In this document: piece after piece, positions 1 to 9,230 of the stretch
How the letters are laid out: each line of letters opens with the position of its first letter
How positions within the stretch are numbered: the first letter of the stretch is position 1
Origin: Nitrospirota bacterium
GTDB taxonomy: Bacteria; Nitrospirota; Thermodesulfovibrionia; Thermodesulfovibrionales; JdFR-88
Assembly: GCA_014874185.1 (NCBI GenBank)
Contig: JACWAF010000035.1
Span: forward strand, 248,001 to 312,000
DNA length: 64,000 bases
Direction: 5' to 3'
Notes under the pieces: model-generated
What the model was told of the DNA's origin: nothing
The model's input: the letters and a program-made list of their open reading frames with translations, nothing else
Database searches by the model: none
Made by a program: the position numbers and the translations under genes

Positions 1-1
1 T

Positions 2-40
2 GCGATAAAAAAGGCCGGCTACAAGGTGGTAAAGCCCTAG
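2..40 (+). CDS. C-terminal end of an upstream gene (partial)
   Basis: Only the last 12 codons lie in the window, ending [12 protein letters not shown] and a TAG. The stop shares its last base with the GTG start of aroQ (TAGTG), the tight coupling seen throughout this segment, so this is probably the end of the preceding operon gene. The fragment is too short to assign a function. Confidence 0.4.
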   Translation, partial: AIKKAGYKVVKP

Positions 41-471
41 TGCCCAAAGTTCAGGTCTTGCACGGCCCGAACCTGAACCTGCTGGGCACGAGGGAGCCGG
101 GCGTATATGGGACAAAGACCCTCGCGGAGATAGACGCCCTCATCCGGGTGGAGGCCGGGAGGCTGGGGCTGGAGGTTGCCATAGCGCAATCCAACAGCGA
201 GGCCGAGATGATCGGCATAATCCAGAAGGCGGATTTCGACCTTCTCATAATAAACCCGGCGGCCTTCACCCACACGAGCGTGGCAATCAGGGACGCAATC
301 GCGGCTGTGGGGAAACCCGCCATCGAGGTGCACCTTTCCAACATCCACAATCGGGAGGATTTCCGCAGACATTCGTATATCGCCCCCGTGGCCACCGGGC
401 AGATAAGCGGTCTCGGATACCAGGGCTATCTCCTGGCCCTGCGGGCCGCAAAGGGAATCCTGGAGAGTTGA
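40..471 (+). CDS. aroQ: Type II 3-dehydroquinate dehydratase
   Basis: Cytosolic shikimate-pathway enzyme that dehydrates 3-dehydroquinate to 3-dehydroshikimate. The 143 residues match the usual length of the small dodecameric type II family. The N-terminal signature HGPNLNLLG is at residues 8-16 and the likely catalytic Tyr at 23. PAAFTHTS is at 73-80, and EVHLSN, with the catalytic-type His at about 98, is at 96-101. The GTG start overlaps the TAG of the previous gene, and the TGA overlaps the TTG of the M24 peptidase, so it is translationally coupled on both sides. Identification is firm from the motifs. Confidence 0.95.
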   Translation: MPKVQVLHGPNLNLLGTREPGVYGTKTLAEIDALIRVEAGRLGLEVAIAQSNSEAEMIGIIQKADFDLLIINPAAFTHTSVAIRDAIAAVGKPAIEVHLSNIHNREDFRRHSYIAPVATGQISGLGYQGYLLALRAAKGILES

Positions 472-1568
472 TAACAGCCACGGAACGCTTTAAAGAGAGG
501 CTCGCCGCCTTGAGGGCCTCCCTGAAGGCAGTGGACGGCCTGTTCATAAGCAGCCTGGTCAATGTCCGCTACCTCACCGGGTTTACAGGCAGCTCCGCCT
601 TCATGCTAATAGGCCGGAAGAGCGCCTTCTTTATTACAGACCCCCGCTACGGGAAAGACGCGATCAAAGACGCCGGGCCCTGCTATGAGCCCGTCGTGAT
701 AGGGAAGGCCAAATTTCCGCCCCTGGTAAAAAAGCTGTCGGAAAAAGCCGGGATAAAAAGGCTCGGGTTTGAAACCTCGGCCTCGTATGCCCTTTACGAG
801 CGCCTGAAAGCGGCGGGGCTGGAGCTTAAGCCCGCTAAGGGCCTGGTGGAACGTATAAGGATGGTAAAAGGCCCTGAAGAGGTGGAGAGCATGAAGGCCG
901 CCATCCGGAGAGCGGAAGAGGCTTTTATAAAGCTAAAGCCTTATATAAAGACCGGGGTCACGGAGACAGCCCTTGCCCGGAGGTTCGAGGAGATGTTGAG
1001 GATGGGGGGCAGGGCGCAGCTCCCGTTTCCGGTTATAGCGGCCTCCGGCCCCAACGCTGCCATCCCCCATGCGAGGCCCACCGGGAGGAAGCTCGCCCCC
1101 GGAGACCTGCTGATACTGGATTGGGGCTCGGAATCCGGCGGGTATTTCTCGGACATGACCCGGACACTCCTCATCCCGGGCGGAGACCATACGGCGGAAA
1201 AGAAAAAAATATATAATATAGTGCTCGATGCGAACAGGGAGGCAATTTCATTTGCCGCGAGCGGCAAGACGGCCTCTCAGATTGACAATTCAGCGAGATA
1301 TGTTATAAAACAGGCAGGCTATGGGGCGTATTTTGCCCACGCGACGGGGCACGGGATAGGGCTTGAGGTGCATGAATTTCCCGGGATTTCAAGGGGTTCC
1401 GCTGTTCCTGTCCGTGACGGCATGGTTTTTACAATAGAGCCGGGCATCTATGTACCCGGCCTTGGAGGCGTGCGGATAGAGGACATGGTCATAATGGAAA
1501 AGGGCCGCGCCCGCCCGCTTACCCGTCTGCCTAAGGACTTGAGAATGAATACTTTGGGAGGTAAATAG
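468..1568 (+). CDS. M24B metallopeptidase (Xaa-Pro aminopeptidase/dipeptidase-like)
   Basis: Predicted cytosolic dimetal peptidase that cleaves Xaa-Pro bonds. An N-terminal creatinase-like domain covers about residues 1-130 ([14 protein letters not shown] near the start). A pita-bread catalytic domain follows. Its metal ligands are recognisable: Asp in [11 protein letters not shown] and FSDMTRT, His in HATGHGIG, and Glu in FTIEPGIY and GGVRIEDM. Its 366 residues fit the family. The TTG start overlaps the aroQ stop, and the stop touches the efp GTG. The aroQ-pepP/Q-efp-accB-accC order is common in bacteria. Whether it acts on dipeptides or longer peptides cannot be told from sequence. Confidence 0.9.
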   Translation: MITATERFKERLAALRASLKAVDGLFISSLVNVRYLTGFTGSSAFMLIGRKSAFFITDPRYGKDAIKDAGPCYEPVVIGKAKFPPLVKKLSEKAGIKRLGFETSASYALYERLKAAGLELKPAKGLVERIRMVKGPEEVESMKAAIRRAEEAFIKLKPYIKTGVTETALARRFEEMLRMGGRAQLPFPVIAASGPNAAIPHARPTGRKLAPGDLLILDWGSESGGYFSDMTRTLLIPGGDHTAEKKKIYNIVLDANREAISFAASGKTASQIDNSARYVIKQAGYGAYFAHATGHGIGLEVHEFPGISRGSAVPVRDGMVFTIEPGIYVPGLGGVRIEDMVIMEKGRARPLTRLPKDLRMNTLGGK

Positions 1569-2129
1569 GTGATTTCAACGAGCGATTTCAGGAAGGGCAT
1601 GAAAATAGAATATAAAGGAGAGCCCTGCGAAATCCTGGACTTCCAGCACGTGAAGATGGGGCGCGGAGGCGCCAACGTGCGCACGAAGATGAGGGGTTTG
1701 GTAAGCGGTTCCGTCTGGGAGGAGAACTTCCGCTCCGGGGAAAAATTCGAGCGCCCCGCCATGGAAGAGAAAAATATGCAGTACCTCTACTACCAGGACG
1801 GGCTCTATTATTTCATGGATACCGAGACATACGAGCAGGTGCCCTTCAACGAGGCCCAGCTTGGCGACAAAAAGCTGTTCCTGAAAGAGAACATAACCGC
1901 TTCCGTCCTCTATTACAAGGGAAACCCGATAGGCGTCGAGCTGCCCACATTCGTTGAGCTTCAGGTGGCGGAGACCGAGCCCGGCTTCAAGGGGGACACG
2001 GCCTCCGGGGGCTCAAAGCCCGCCAAGCTCGAAAGCGGTGCCGTGATCAAAGTGCCCCTCCACATAAACCAGGGCGACAAAGTGAAGGTGGATACGAGGA
2101 CCGGCGAGTACATCGAAAGGGTAAAATAG
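1569..2129 (+). CDS. efp: Translation elongation factor P
   Basis: EF-P enters the ribosomal E site and relieves stalling on polyproline stretches. The 186-residue protein has the three-barrel layout: a KOW-like N-terminal domain (1-65), a central domain, and a C-terminal domain with the signature DKVKVDTRTGEYIERVK. The domain I loop tip reads KMGRGGANVRTK, which places Arg at residue 32, where many bacteria have a modified Lys. GTG follows the peptidase stop with no gap, and accB begins directly after the stop. No modification enzyme (EpmA/B/C, EarP, YmfI) is in the window, so the state of Arg32 is unknown. Confidence 0.97.
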   Translation: MISTSDFRKGMKIEYKGEPCEILDFQHVKMGRGGANVRTKMRGLVSGSVWEENFRSGEKFERPAMEEKNMQYLYYQDGLYYFMDTETYEQVPFNEAQLGDKKLFLKENITASVLYYKGNPIGVELPTFVELQVAETEPGFKGDTASGGSKPAKLESGAVIKVPLHINQGDKVKVDTRTGEYIERVK

Positions 2130-2570
2130 ATGGAACTCGACGACATAAAGGCCCTTATAGACCTTTTGAAGGACACGGACGTGACGGAACTTGAGATAGA
2201 GAAGGAAGGCTCAAAGATAAAGATATCAAGGGGGAAGGTGATAACCCATCTGGAACTGCCCAGGCTGGAGCAGCTTGGCCGCGAGCCGCGCAAGGAGCTT
2301 GAGATATCGCCGGAGGCGGAGCGCCTTGTCACCGTAACCGCCCCATTGGTGGGCACGTTCTACCGCTCGCCTTCTCCGGATGCCCCGCCTTTCATAGAGG
2401 GCACCGGGGCAAAGGTGAAAAAGGGCCAGGTGCTGTGCATAATAGAAGCCATGAAACTCATGAACGAGATCGAATCCGAAGCTGACGGAATGATAGTCAA
2501 GGTGCTAGTCGAAAACGGTCAGCCGGTGGAGTATGGTGAACCGCTATTTTTAATCGAGCCCCTCGCGTAG
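2130..2570 (+). CDS. accB: Biotin carboxyl carrier protein of acetyl-CoA carboxylase
   Basis: Carries biotin between the carboxylase and carboxyltransferase halves of acetyl-CoA carboxylase, the first step of fatty acid synthesis. The biotinyl domain occupies about residues 70-146. Its attachment motif EAMKLMNE is at about 107-114, with the modified Lys in the middle. A Pro-poor linker separates it from a short N-terminal helix region ([22 protein letters not shown]) typical of AccB. The ATG follows the efp stop directly, and accC starts 5 bases downstream, forming one transcription unit. The length of 146 residues is normal. Confidence 0.96.
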   Translation: MELDDIKALIDLLKDTDVTELEIEKEGSKIKISRGKVITHLELPRLEQLGREPRKELEISPEAERLVTVTAPLVGTFYRSPSPDAPPFIEGTGAKVKKGQVLCIIEAMKLMNEIESEADGMIVKVLVENGQPVEYGEPLFLIEPLA

Positions 2571-2575
2571 TCCGC

Positions 2576-3925
2576 ATGTTCAAAAAAATCCTGATAGCAA
2601 ACCGCAGTGAGATTGCCGTGCGGGTGATAAGGGCCTGCAAGGAACTGGGCATCCGCACCGTTGCGGTCTACTCCGATATAGACAAGGAAAGCATGCACGT
2701 GAAGATGGCCGACGAATCGGTCTGCATCGGGCCCGCCTCGCCGGAGCAGAGCTACCTTAACCTGCCCGCAATACTCACGGCGGCGGAGCTGACCGACGCG
2801 GTGGCCATCCACCCCGGATATGGCTTCTTGTCTGAGAACACCCAGTTCGCCGAGGCCTGCGCCACAAGCGGGATAGTCTTCATCGGCCCCACGCCTGAGA
2901 ACATGCGCCTGGGGGGGGACAAGGCCAAGGCCCGCCAGATAATGAAGAAGAAGGGCGTCCCCGTGGTGCCCGGAAGCGACGGCCCGGTGGAGAGCGTATC
3001 GGCGGCGGCCAAGGTTGCAAGGAAGATCGGCTATCCGGTGATGCTGAAGGCCTCGATGGGCGGGGGCGGAAGGGGCATGAAGATCGTGAACGCGGAGGGC
3101 GAACTTGAGGAGGCATTCCTTATAGCCCAGCGCGAGGCCCTTACCTCTTTCGGCTCCAGCGAGCTTTATCTGGAAAAATACATCCACGGCATAAGGCACA
3201 TAGAGGTGCAGATACTGGCCGACTCGAAGGGGGAGGTGGCCCACCTTGGCGAGAGGGAGTGCTCCATCCAGAGGCGGCACCAGAAGATAATAGAGGAGTC
3301 CCCGGCCGTAATCCCCGAACGCCTCAGGAAGAAGGTGGGCGATTACGCCGTAAAAGCGGCAAAGGCCATCCGCTACAAGAACATCGGCACCGTGGAGTTC
3401 ATATTAAGCCCCGAAGATGAGATTTACTTCATGGAATTCAACACGCGCATACAGGTGGAGCACCCGATCACCGAGGCCGTTATGGGCGTGGACCTGGTGA
3501 AAGAACAGATACTGGTCTCCGCCGGCCATCCGCTGCGGTTCAAACGCATCTACAAGCCTCGCGGGGCGGCGATAGAGTGCCGGATAAACGCGGAAGACCC
3601 GGAAAAATTCATTCCAAGCCCGGGCAAAATAGAACTTTTTACACTTCCCGGCGGCCCGGGCATCCGGGTGGATACCGCCGCGTATGCCGGCTGGAACGTG
3701 CCCCCGCAGTACGATTCCCTGATAGCGAAGCTCATCGCGCACGGGGCGGACAGGCAGGAGGCCATCACCCGCATGAGACGCGCCCTGGACGAGTTCCAGA
3801 TAGAGGGGATAAAGACCACCATACCCTTCCACAAGAGGGTCCTTGCCGACAAGAACTTCCTTGAAGGGAAAATAGATACGGGCTTCATCGAAAGGCTGAA
3901 CGCCGCCGAACCGGCATTGAAATAA
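2576..3925 (+). CDS. accC: Biotin carboxylase subunit of acetyl-CoA carboxylase
   Basis: ATP-grasp enzyme that carboxylates the biotin on AccB. The N-terminal fold begins FKKILIANRSEIAVRVIRAC. The glycine-rich ATP loop (SMGGGGRGMKIV) is at about residues 160-171. The catalytic EFNTRIQVEHPITE is near residue 285, and the biotin carboxylase C-terminal domain runs to residue 449, which is full length. It starts 5 bases after accB. The carboxyltransferase genes accA and accD are not in the window. The operon is followed by a 200-base gap filled with palindromic repeats. Confidence 0.97.
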   Translation: MFKKILIANRSEIAVRVIRACKELGIRTVAVYSDIDKESMHVKMADESVCIGPASPEQSYLNLPAILTAAELTDAVAIHPGYGFLSENTQFAEACATSGIVFIGPTPENMRLGGDKAKARQIMKKKGVPVVPGSDGPVESVSAAAKVARKIGYPVMLKASMGGGGRGMKIVNAEGELEEAFLIAQREALTSFGSSELYLEKYIHGIRHIEVQILADSKGEVAHLGERECSIQRRHQKIIEESPAVIPERLRKKVGDYAVKAAKAIRYKNIGTVEFILSPEDEIYFMEFNTRIQVEHPITEAVMGVDLVKEQILVSAGHPLRFKRIYKPRGAAIECRINAEDPEKFIPSPGKIELFTLPGGPGIRVDTAAYAGWNVPPQYDSLIAKLIAHGADRQEAITRMRRALDEFQIEGIKTTIPFHKRVLADKNFLEGKIDTGFIERLNAAEPALK

Positions 3926-3970
3926 AATCATTTCCTGTTTGAATGAAGATTTAGAAATTAATGTCCGGTA

Positions 3971-4104
3971 ATCCCCCTCTGTCCCCCTTTAGAAAAGGGG
4001 GATTTTAAATCCCTTTCATGAAGGAGTGGGTTAAGGTCCCCTCCTGGGAGGGGTGCAGGGGTGGGTTGTCCCCCTCTTTTCTAAAGAGGGGTCAGGGGAG
4101 ATTA
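3971..4104. repeat. Cluster of G/C-rich palindromic repeats (family A/B)
   Basis: Three repeat units lie between accC and thiE. The first (3971-4010) has a hairpin TCCCCCTTT/AAAGGGGGA. The second (4035-4067) has TCCCCTCCTGGGAGGGG followed by a G-rich tail. The third (4068-4104) has CCCCTCTTT/AAAGAGGGG followed by TCAGGGGAGATTA. Close relatives of each recur in many gaps of this window. The hairpins could also end transcription, but no T-run follows the first. Confidence 0.85.
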
Positions 4105-4129
4105 CAGATAATGTTCCCGATCCTTTTAA

Positions 4130-4768
4130 ATGGATTTTAAAGTGGACCTCTTCCTGGGCGGGGTCTGCTTCCTGACCGGCCCGCATCCAAAACTCGATAC
4201 CGTAAGCCAGTCTGAACTGGTTTTAAAATCAGGAATAAAATGCATCCAGTTAAGGGAAAAGAACGCCACACGGCGCGAGATCTACCAGACCGCCATACGC
4301 CTAAGGGAATTGACGGCAAAATACAAGGCCCGCTTAATAGTGAACGACCACCCCGATATCGCGCTGGCGGCTGATGCCGACGGCGTACATTTAGGGCAGG
4401 AGGACTTCCCCCTGGAAGACGCAAGGAGGATCATGGGGCGGAAGATCATCGGCATATCCACGCACAGCATGGAAGAGGCGCTTGCCGCCGAGCGGGGCGG
4501 GGCGGATTATATCGGTGTTGGCCCGGTATTCAAGACCAGGACGAAGGATTTGGGGCCGGGGAAAGGGCTCTTCTTTTTAAAGGAAATAAGAGAGAAGATA
4601 AGCATCCCCATTATGGCGATAGGCGGGATTACCCCGGAGGACCTGCCGGATATTTTCGTGGCCGGAGCCAATGCCGTGGCGGTAAGCGGCGCAATACTCG
4701 ATGGGGATGTGTTTGAGAACGCGAAGAGGTTTGCTGAAGGGGTCAGGAAGCAGCCAAAATCCCCCTGA
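4130..4768 (+). CDS. thiE: Thiamine-phosphate synthase
   Basis: Joins the pyrimidine (HMP-PP) and thiazole (THZ-P) halves of thiamine. TIM-barrel signatures are clear: GIKCIQLREKN (about residues 35-45), LIVNDHPDIALAADADGVHLGQED (about 69-92), the phosphate-binding YIGVGPVFKTRTK, and the C-terminal IMAIGGITPED and GANAVAVSGAI. Its 212 residues are full length. No clear Shine-Dalgarno sequence precedes the ATG. The gene stands alone between the repeat cluster and cydAB, with no thiamine riboswitch recognised upstream. A TenI-like paralogue is possible, but the motifs favour ThiE. Confidence 0.92.
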   Translation: MDFKVDLFLGGVCFLTGPHPKLDTVSQSELVLKSGIKCIQLREKNATRREIYQTAIRLRELTAKYKARLIVNDHPDIALAADADGVHLGQEDFPLEDARRIMGRKIIGISTHSMEEALAAERGGADYIGVGPVFKTRTKDLGPGKGLFFLKEIREKISIPIMAIGGITPEDLPDIFVAGANAVAVSGAILDGDVFENAKRFAEGVRKQPKSP

Positions 4769-4841
4769 CGGTCCTCCTTGAAAGGTTTTTTTTAAGAGCT
4801 ATCCTTTAAGCAGAAGGATAATCTTCTGAAAGGAGGGGCTG

Positions 4842-6194
4842 ATGGATGCGGTGGCCCTGAGCAGGCTTCAGTTCGCGGTTACAAGCATGTTTCATTTCAT
4901 CTTCGTCCCGCTCACCCTGGGGCTCTCGATAATGGTTGCCTGGATGGAGTCGCGCCATCTGAGGACGGGTGACGTCTTATATCTCAGGATGGCAAAATTC
5001 TGGGGGAAGCTCTTTCTGATCAACTTCGCCCTGGGGATTGTGACCGGGATCACGATGGAGTTCCAGTTCGGGATGAACTGGGCGGAGTACTCGAAATATG
5101 TTGGCGACGTCTTCGGCGCTCCGCTTGCGATAGAGGCCACGGTCGCCTTCTTCCTGGAGTCCACGTTCATAGGGCTCTGGGTATTCGGCTGGGAGAAGGT
5201 CTCGCCGAAGGTTCACGCCCTTTCCATCTGGCTTGTGGCGATTGCCACCAACCTCTCGGCCCTGTGGATACTTCTTGCCAACGGCTGGATGCAGCACCCG
5301 GTGGGATATGTGCTCCGCAACAACCGGGCGGAGATGGTGGACTTCACTGCCGTGCTCACGAACCCGTATGGGTGGTTGAAATTCCTCCACACGACCCTCT
5401 CCGGCTACGTGGTTGCGGCCTTCTTCGTGATGGGCATATCTGCCTGGCACCTGCTAAGGAAGAGCCGGACAGGCTTTTTCAAGAGGTCCTTCAGGATGGC
5501 GGCCTGGTTCGGGCTTGCAAGCTCGCTTCTGCTGTTCATCGTGGGGGACTTTCACGCGGCGGAGGTCGCGAAGACCCAGCCCGCCAAGTTCGCCGCCATG
5601 GAGTCCGTCTGGCAGACCGAGAAAGGGGCGCCATACAACCTGGTGGTCATTCCGGACGTTGCAAAGGAGCGGAATGCGGTCAAGGCCCTCCGGGTGCCCG
5701 GGATGCTCAGCTTCCTGGCCTATCACGACCCCGATGCCACGATAAAAGGGCTCACGGAATTCCCAAAGGACCTGAGGCCCCCGGTGCTTGCCACGTTCCT
5801 CAGCTTCCGCGCGATGATCATCCTGGGTTTATTTTTTATCGTGCTTTCGTTCGCGGCGGTGATAATATCGAAAAAAGACAGGCTTGAGGCAAGCCCGCGC
5901 TTTTTAAAGCTGATGCTCTTCGCACTTCCCCTGCCCTACATAGCGGGGCAGCTTGGATGGGTGGTGGCCGAGGTGGGCCGCCAGCCCTGGATAGTTTATG
6001 ATGTGCTGAAGACATCCGATGCCGTCTCAAGGACGGTAAGCCCAATGCAGGTCTGGGTATCGCTGATTGGTTTTACACTTATCTACGGGCTTCTGGCCGT
6101 GGTCGATATCTATCTCCTGGCGAAAACGGCCCGCAAAGGCCCCGAGCCGGAACTCTCCGTAGTGGGCGCGGTGCAAACAGGGCAGGAGGTCTAA
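4842..6194 (+). CDS. cydA: Cytochrome bd ubiquinol oxidase subunit I
   Basis: Membrane quinol oxidase subunit that carries haems b558, b595 and d and reduces O2 to water without proton pumping. Its multiple helices include the N-terminal haem-ligand region QFAVTSMFHFIFVPLTLGLS and the signature GWVVAEVGRQPW near residue 375. At 450 residues it is the short Q-loop type (E. coli CydA has 522). An AAAGGAGG-like ribosome site lies 8 bases before the ATG. cydB follows after one base. In an otherwise anaerobe-like gene set, this oxidase suggests oxygen scavenging or microaerobic respiration. No cydX-like small gene is evident after cydB. Confidence 0.95.
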   Translation: MDAVALSRLQFAVTSMFHFIFVPLTLGLSIMVAWMESRHLRTGDVLYLRMAKFWGKLFLINFALGIVTGITMEFQFGMNWAEYSKYVGDVFGAPLAIEATVAFFLESTFIGLWVFGWEKVSPKVHALSIWLVAIATNLSALWILLANGWMQHPVGYVLRNNRAEMVDFTAVLTNPYGWLKFLHTTLSGYVVAAFFVMGISAWHLLRKSRTGFFKRSFRMAAWFGLASSLLLFIVGDFHAAEVAKTQPAKFAAMESVWQTEKGAPYNLVVIPDVAKERNAVKALRVPGMLSFLAYHDPDATIKGLTEFPKDLRPPVLATFLSFRAMIILGLFFIVLSFAAVIISKKDRLEASPRFLKLMLFALPLPYIAGQLGWVVAEVGRQPWIVYDVLKTSDAVSRTVSPMQVWVSLIGFTLIYGLLAVVDIYLLAKTARKGPEPELSVVGAVQTGQEV

Positions 6195-6195
6195 G

Positions 6196-7209
6196 ATGAT
6201 CTTCCAGGTGATATGGTTCATATTATGGGGCGTGCTCTGGGCGGTATTTTTCATGCTGGACGGCTTCGACTTCGGCGCGGGGATGCTGCACGGGTTTATA
6301 GCCAAAAACGAGGCCGAAAAAAGGACCGTCCTCAACATAATAGGGCCGGTCTGGAACGGCAACGAGGTTTGGCTGATTACGGCGGGCGGGGCCACCTTTG
6401 CCGCTTTCCCCACCACCTACGCCCTGATGTTCAGCTATCTGTATACGGCCCTGCTCCTTCTGCTCTTCTCGCTGATCCTGCGAGGGGTGGCTATCGAGTT
6501 CCGGGGCAAAGCCGAAGGGGCGGGCTGGCGTAAAGGGTGGGACGTTGCCTTCTTCCTGGGGAGCTTCCTGCCGGCGCTCCTCCTCGGGGTGGCCTTCGGG
6601 AACATCTTTGCAGGATTGCCCATGGATGCAGAAGGGTATCACGGCAGTCTCCTTACCCTTCTTAATCCTTACGGGCTCCTTACGGGCATCCTCTTCGTGC
6701 TGCTTTTCCTTGTGCACGGGGCGCTGTGGGTTGCGTTAAAGGGCACGGGAGATTTAGAGATGCGCGCGGGAAAGGCGGCAAACGGCATCTGGTACATCCT
6801 GCTTCCGGTTGCGGCGGTCTTCCTGGTCTATACGGCCTTTGCCACAAAGCTGTATGCCAACTACATGAAAGCGCCCGCCCTGCTCGCTCTGCCCGCCATA
6901 GCGGTGTTCTCGCTTCTGGCAGTTAAATTCCTCTCTTTTAAAGGGGCGTATCTGAAGGCGTTCTTCGCCTCGTGCGCAACCATCGTGATGGTCACATTCA
7001 CCGGGGTGGCCGGGCTCTACCCGAACCTCATCCCTTCCAATATAAGCCCGGCGCACAGCCTTACCATATTCAACTCTTCCTCAAGCGTCTACACTCTCAG
7101 GATCATGACGGCCGTGGCCGTGGTCTTCGTGCCTATAGTGATCCTTTACCAGATATGGGTCTATCGCGTATTCAGGCATAAAGAGGCGGCCGGAAAAGAG
7201 ACATATTGA
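6196..7209 (+). CDS. cydB: Cytochrome bd ubiquinol oxidase subunit II
   Basis: Partner of CydA in the bd oxidase. The 337 residues form about eight to nine membrane helices. They begin with the conserved MLDGFDFGAGML (residues 21-32) and carry GPVWNGNEVWLITAGGATFAAFP (about 50-72), both hallmarks of CydB. The ATG lies one base after the cydA stop, so the two are cotranscribed. A perfect stem-loop follows 25 bases downstream and separates this gene from the convergent ferredoxin gene. Confidence 0.95.
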   Translation: MIFQVIWFILWGVLWAVFFMLDGFDFGAGMLHGFIAKNEAEKRTVLNIIGPVWNGNEVWLITAGGATFAAFPTTYALMFSYLYTALLLLLFSLILRGVAIEFRGKAEGAGWRKGWDVAFFLGSFLPALLLGVAFGNIFAGLPMDAEGYHGSLLTLLNPYGLLTGILFVLLFLVHGALWVALKGTGDLEMRAGKAANGIWYILLPVAAVFLVYTAFATKLYANYMKAPALLALPAIAVFSLLAVKFLSFKGAYLKAFFASCATIVMVTFTGVAGLYPNLIPSNISPAHSLTIFNSSSSVYTLRIMTAVAVVFVPIVILYQIWVYRVFRHKEAAGKETY

Positions 7210-7234
7210 TTCCCAAAAATTCTTTTCCAAAAAA

Positions 7235-7256
7235 ATCCCCCTCTGAAGAGGGGGAT
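7235..7256. terminator. Hairpin between convergent cydB and ferredoxin genes
   Basis: A perfect 9-base-pair stem ATCCCCCTC/GAGGGGGAT with a 4-base loop sits between two converging genes. A loose T-rich stretch follows at 7267-7277 on the plus strand, and T-rich DNA lies on the minus side near 7225-7234. It could serve both genes as a terminator. It also resembles the core of the family A repeats found elsewhere in the window. Confidence 0.55.
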
Positions 7257-7298
7257 TTGGTCCGATAATTTCTTTTTTGACCTGGCTTGTCCCCTGGC

Positions 7299-7484
7299 TT
7301 ACATTTCGCTGATGGTTATCGCTCCGGATGGGCAGACGCCCAGACAGCTCTCACAGAACGCGCACTCGCTGCTCTGGTGCGGGTCGCTCTTTCCGTCGGT
7401 CATCTTGAACACGCTGTTGGGGCAGATGTTGACGCACTCCTCGCAGCCCTCGCACTTCTCAACGCTCACAGTTACCATGTACAT
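7299..7484 (-). CDS. 2[4Fe-4S] ferredoxin
   Basis: Small 61-residue electron carrier. Two cluster motifs are visible: CEGCEECVNICP (from residue 11) and CAFCESCLGVCP (from residue 41), each with CxxCxxC plus a distal CP. The protein also has the acidic character of a soluble ferredoxin. A strong ribosome site GGAGGTGA lies about 8 bases before the ATG at 7484. It is the last gene of the minus-strand redox operon, about 40 bases after the helical-repeat gene. It probably passes electrons to or from a partner in that module, but which partner is not evident. Confidence 0.9.
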   Translation of the reverse strand: MYMVTVSVEKCEGCEECVNICPNSVFKMTDGKSDPHQSSECAFCESCLGVCPSGAITISEM

Positions 7485-7526
7485 GGCTCAGAATCACCTC
7501 CTTGAAAAAATTAAAGTGTGGGCAAT

Positions 7527-9230
7527 TTATTTTGGAGGCAACCCGAGCCGTCTTGCGGACTGGAGGGCCGCCCCGTATGCCTTGGTCTCACCTATTTTAT
7601 CAATATCGGCACCCTCTTTTGCAAGTTTTATCATTTGACTGCTCCTGAGCCAGAGGTTTTTTATCCCGCCCGCCATCCGCACGGAAAACCCGAAGGCCCT
7701 TGCCGCTTCGGTCCGGGGACCCTTTTGGGAGAGTCTCCGGGCCAAATCCAGAGCCGCTTCGGAGGAATAGAAGGCATCCATCCGCCCTGTTTTGAAAAAA
7801 TCCTCCAGCCCCGCCCCTCCGCTTGCCGCCATCTCCGCCCCGGCCCTCCGGATAAGATAAGGGCTTCCCGCGGCCCGCGAAAGGTCAAGGGCTTTGGAAC
7901 AGAAGCCCTCAGCCGCCTTCGGGTTTTTTTTAGAGTCGATCTCCGCCGCGCGGAGCCAGGCCTCGGCCTGGCAGAATGCCTCCGGGACGAGCTTGCCGGT
8001 TTCGCCGGGTTTCATTCCGCCTTTTGCGAGCAGGCTTCCAGCCGCCCCGGCGAAGGCCTCCGAGCGGAGTTCTTCATAGCTTATGCAAGGCCCGTATTTC
8101 AGGGCATCCTCCGGGGACTTTTCCCCCAGAAGCATTATGGCCTGCCCGGTTATCTCCGCCCGGTCGAACGGGTCTTTGACATCGGCTGCGGCCGTATTCA
8201 CCACCTGCGATATCAACTGGACGGCGCCGGAAGGGTCATCTTTCAAGATTTTGGCCGCAATTGCCAGTTTTGCTTCGGCCTCTGCGTCCGGGAAGGCACT
8301 GTCTATATCGGCAAGTATCTGCTTTGCGATCTCCGGGTCTGCTTCCGCCGCTGTCCGCACTATGTACGAATAGGCATAGGCCTGGGTAAAATACATGGCC
8401 TCGTCAAACCCGTCCGCAACGGTTACGGCCCTGGCCAGCAGATTCCTGAATGATTCCAAATCGCCCCCGGCCCTGTAATATGCAAGGGCCGCATCGGCCA
8501 TGTCAGCCGTCTTCCGGTACATGAACTCGGCCCTAACGTGGCGCGTTCCGGGAGCAGAGAGGCCCTCGATTCCGGACGGGTCCGCGCTTTCGGCTTCCAT
8601 CAGGGCCCGTTCAAGCAGGGGCAGAGATGAGGCGGCCTCACCGGCGCTCCTCAAGGCCCACGATTTAATCAAAGGGGCCGATATTGAATCCGCTATCCGG
8701 ACGGCCTTCCTGCTGTCCAGTCTCGCGTACTCGGCCGCTATGGCCCGGAGTTCAAGCTCTCTCTGGCGGGCATCCGGAATGCTTTTTGCCTTCTCAAGCG
8801 CTTTATCAAGGAGGTTTCCGGCCGCGTTCTTGTCTTCCTTGACGAGGAGCCCGGCGATGGCCCTCAGGGGCCAAACGGCGGACACGGCCCTCTCAAGCCT
8901 GTTTGCGGCCTCAATGGTTTTTTCTTTTTCCGGGCCTGAAAGGGCCCGGGAGTTGTCTCTAAGGTATTTTATATAAGCTATGCGCTCCGGCGTGTCTATG
9001 CCGCAGGCCGTGCTTATTGCCTTTTTGATGAGAGCGCCGGAGCCGTCCCCGGCCTCTACGGCCAGCCTTGCAAGCTGGAAGGCGCGTGCGGCCTCGCCCT
9101 GGGCCATGGCGGACATCTCCCCGGCCCTTTTCATATCCCTTTCGAATGTGCTTTTGTTCCCTGTCGCCTGTATCTGCGAAGAGGCCAGGAGCAGGGCCAT
9201 GAGGAGGCAGCTTGCAAGCCGCGCCTTCAT
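7527..9230 (-). CDS. Secreted all-helical repeat protein of unknown function
   Basis: 567 residues starting with a Sec-type signal peptide (MKARLASCLLMALLLASSQIQA) and then almost entirely Ala/Leu/Glu-rich helices. Pairs recur in a TPR/HEAT-like rhythm (for example ALEKAKSIPDARQRELELRA and ALMEAESADPSG). It has no CXXCH, no metal motif and no catalytic signature. Its ATG overlaps the stop of the upstream haem protein gene (ATGA), so it belongs to the same operon. A periplasmic scaffold for the cytochromes is a reasonable inference. I do not recognise a named family. Confidence 0.7.
   Translation of the reverse strand: MKARLASCLLMALLLASSQIQATGNKSTFERDMKRAGEMSAMAQGEAARAFQLARLAVEAGDGSGALIKKAISTACGIDTPERIAYIKYLRDNSRALSGPEKEKTIEAANRLERAVSAVWPLRAIAGLLVKEDKNAAGNLLDKALEKAKSIPDARQRELELRAIAAEYARLDSRKAVRIADSISAPLIKSWALRSAGEAASSLPLLERALMEAESADPSGIEGLSAPGTRHVRAEFMYRKTADMADAALAYYRAGGDLESFRNLLARAVTVADGFDEAMYFTQAYAYSYIVRTAAEADPEIAKQILADIDSAFPDAEAEAKLAIAAKILKDDPSGAVQLISQVVNTAAADVKDPFDRAEITGQAIMLLGEKSPEDALKYGPCISYEELRSEAFAGAAGSLLAKGGMKPGETGKLVPEAFCQAEAWLRAAEIDSKKNPKAAEGFCSKALDLSRAAGSPYLIRRAGAEMAASGGAGLEDFFKTGRMDAFYSSEAALDLARRLSQKGPRTEAARAFGFSVRMAGGIKNLWLRSSQMIKLAKEGADIDKIGETKAYGAALQSARRLGLPPK

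Noticed and set aside
4791-4835. Attenuator before cydA
   Set aside because: Two short alternative stems (TATCCTT/AAGGATA and CAGAAG/CTTCTG) exist, but there is no leader peptide or T-run to support attenuation.
7287-8453. Long plus-strand frames opposite the ferredoxin and helical-repeat genes
   Set aside because: They mirror the minus-strand genes, which have a signal peptide, cluster motifs and a strong ribosome site. The plus frames show no family features.
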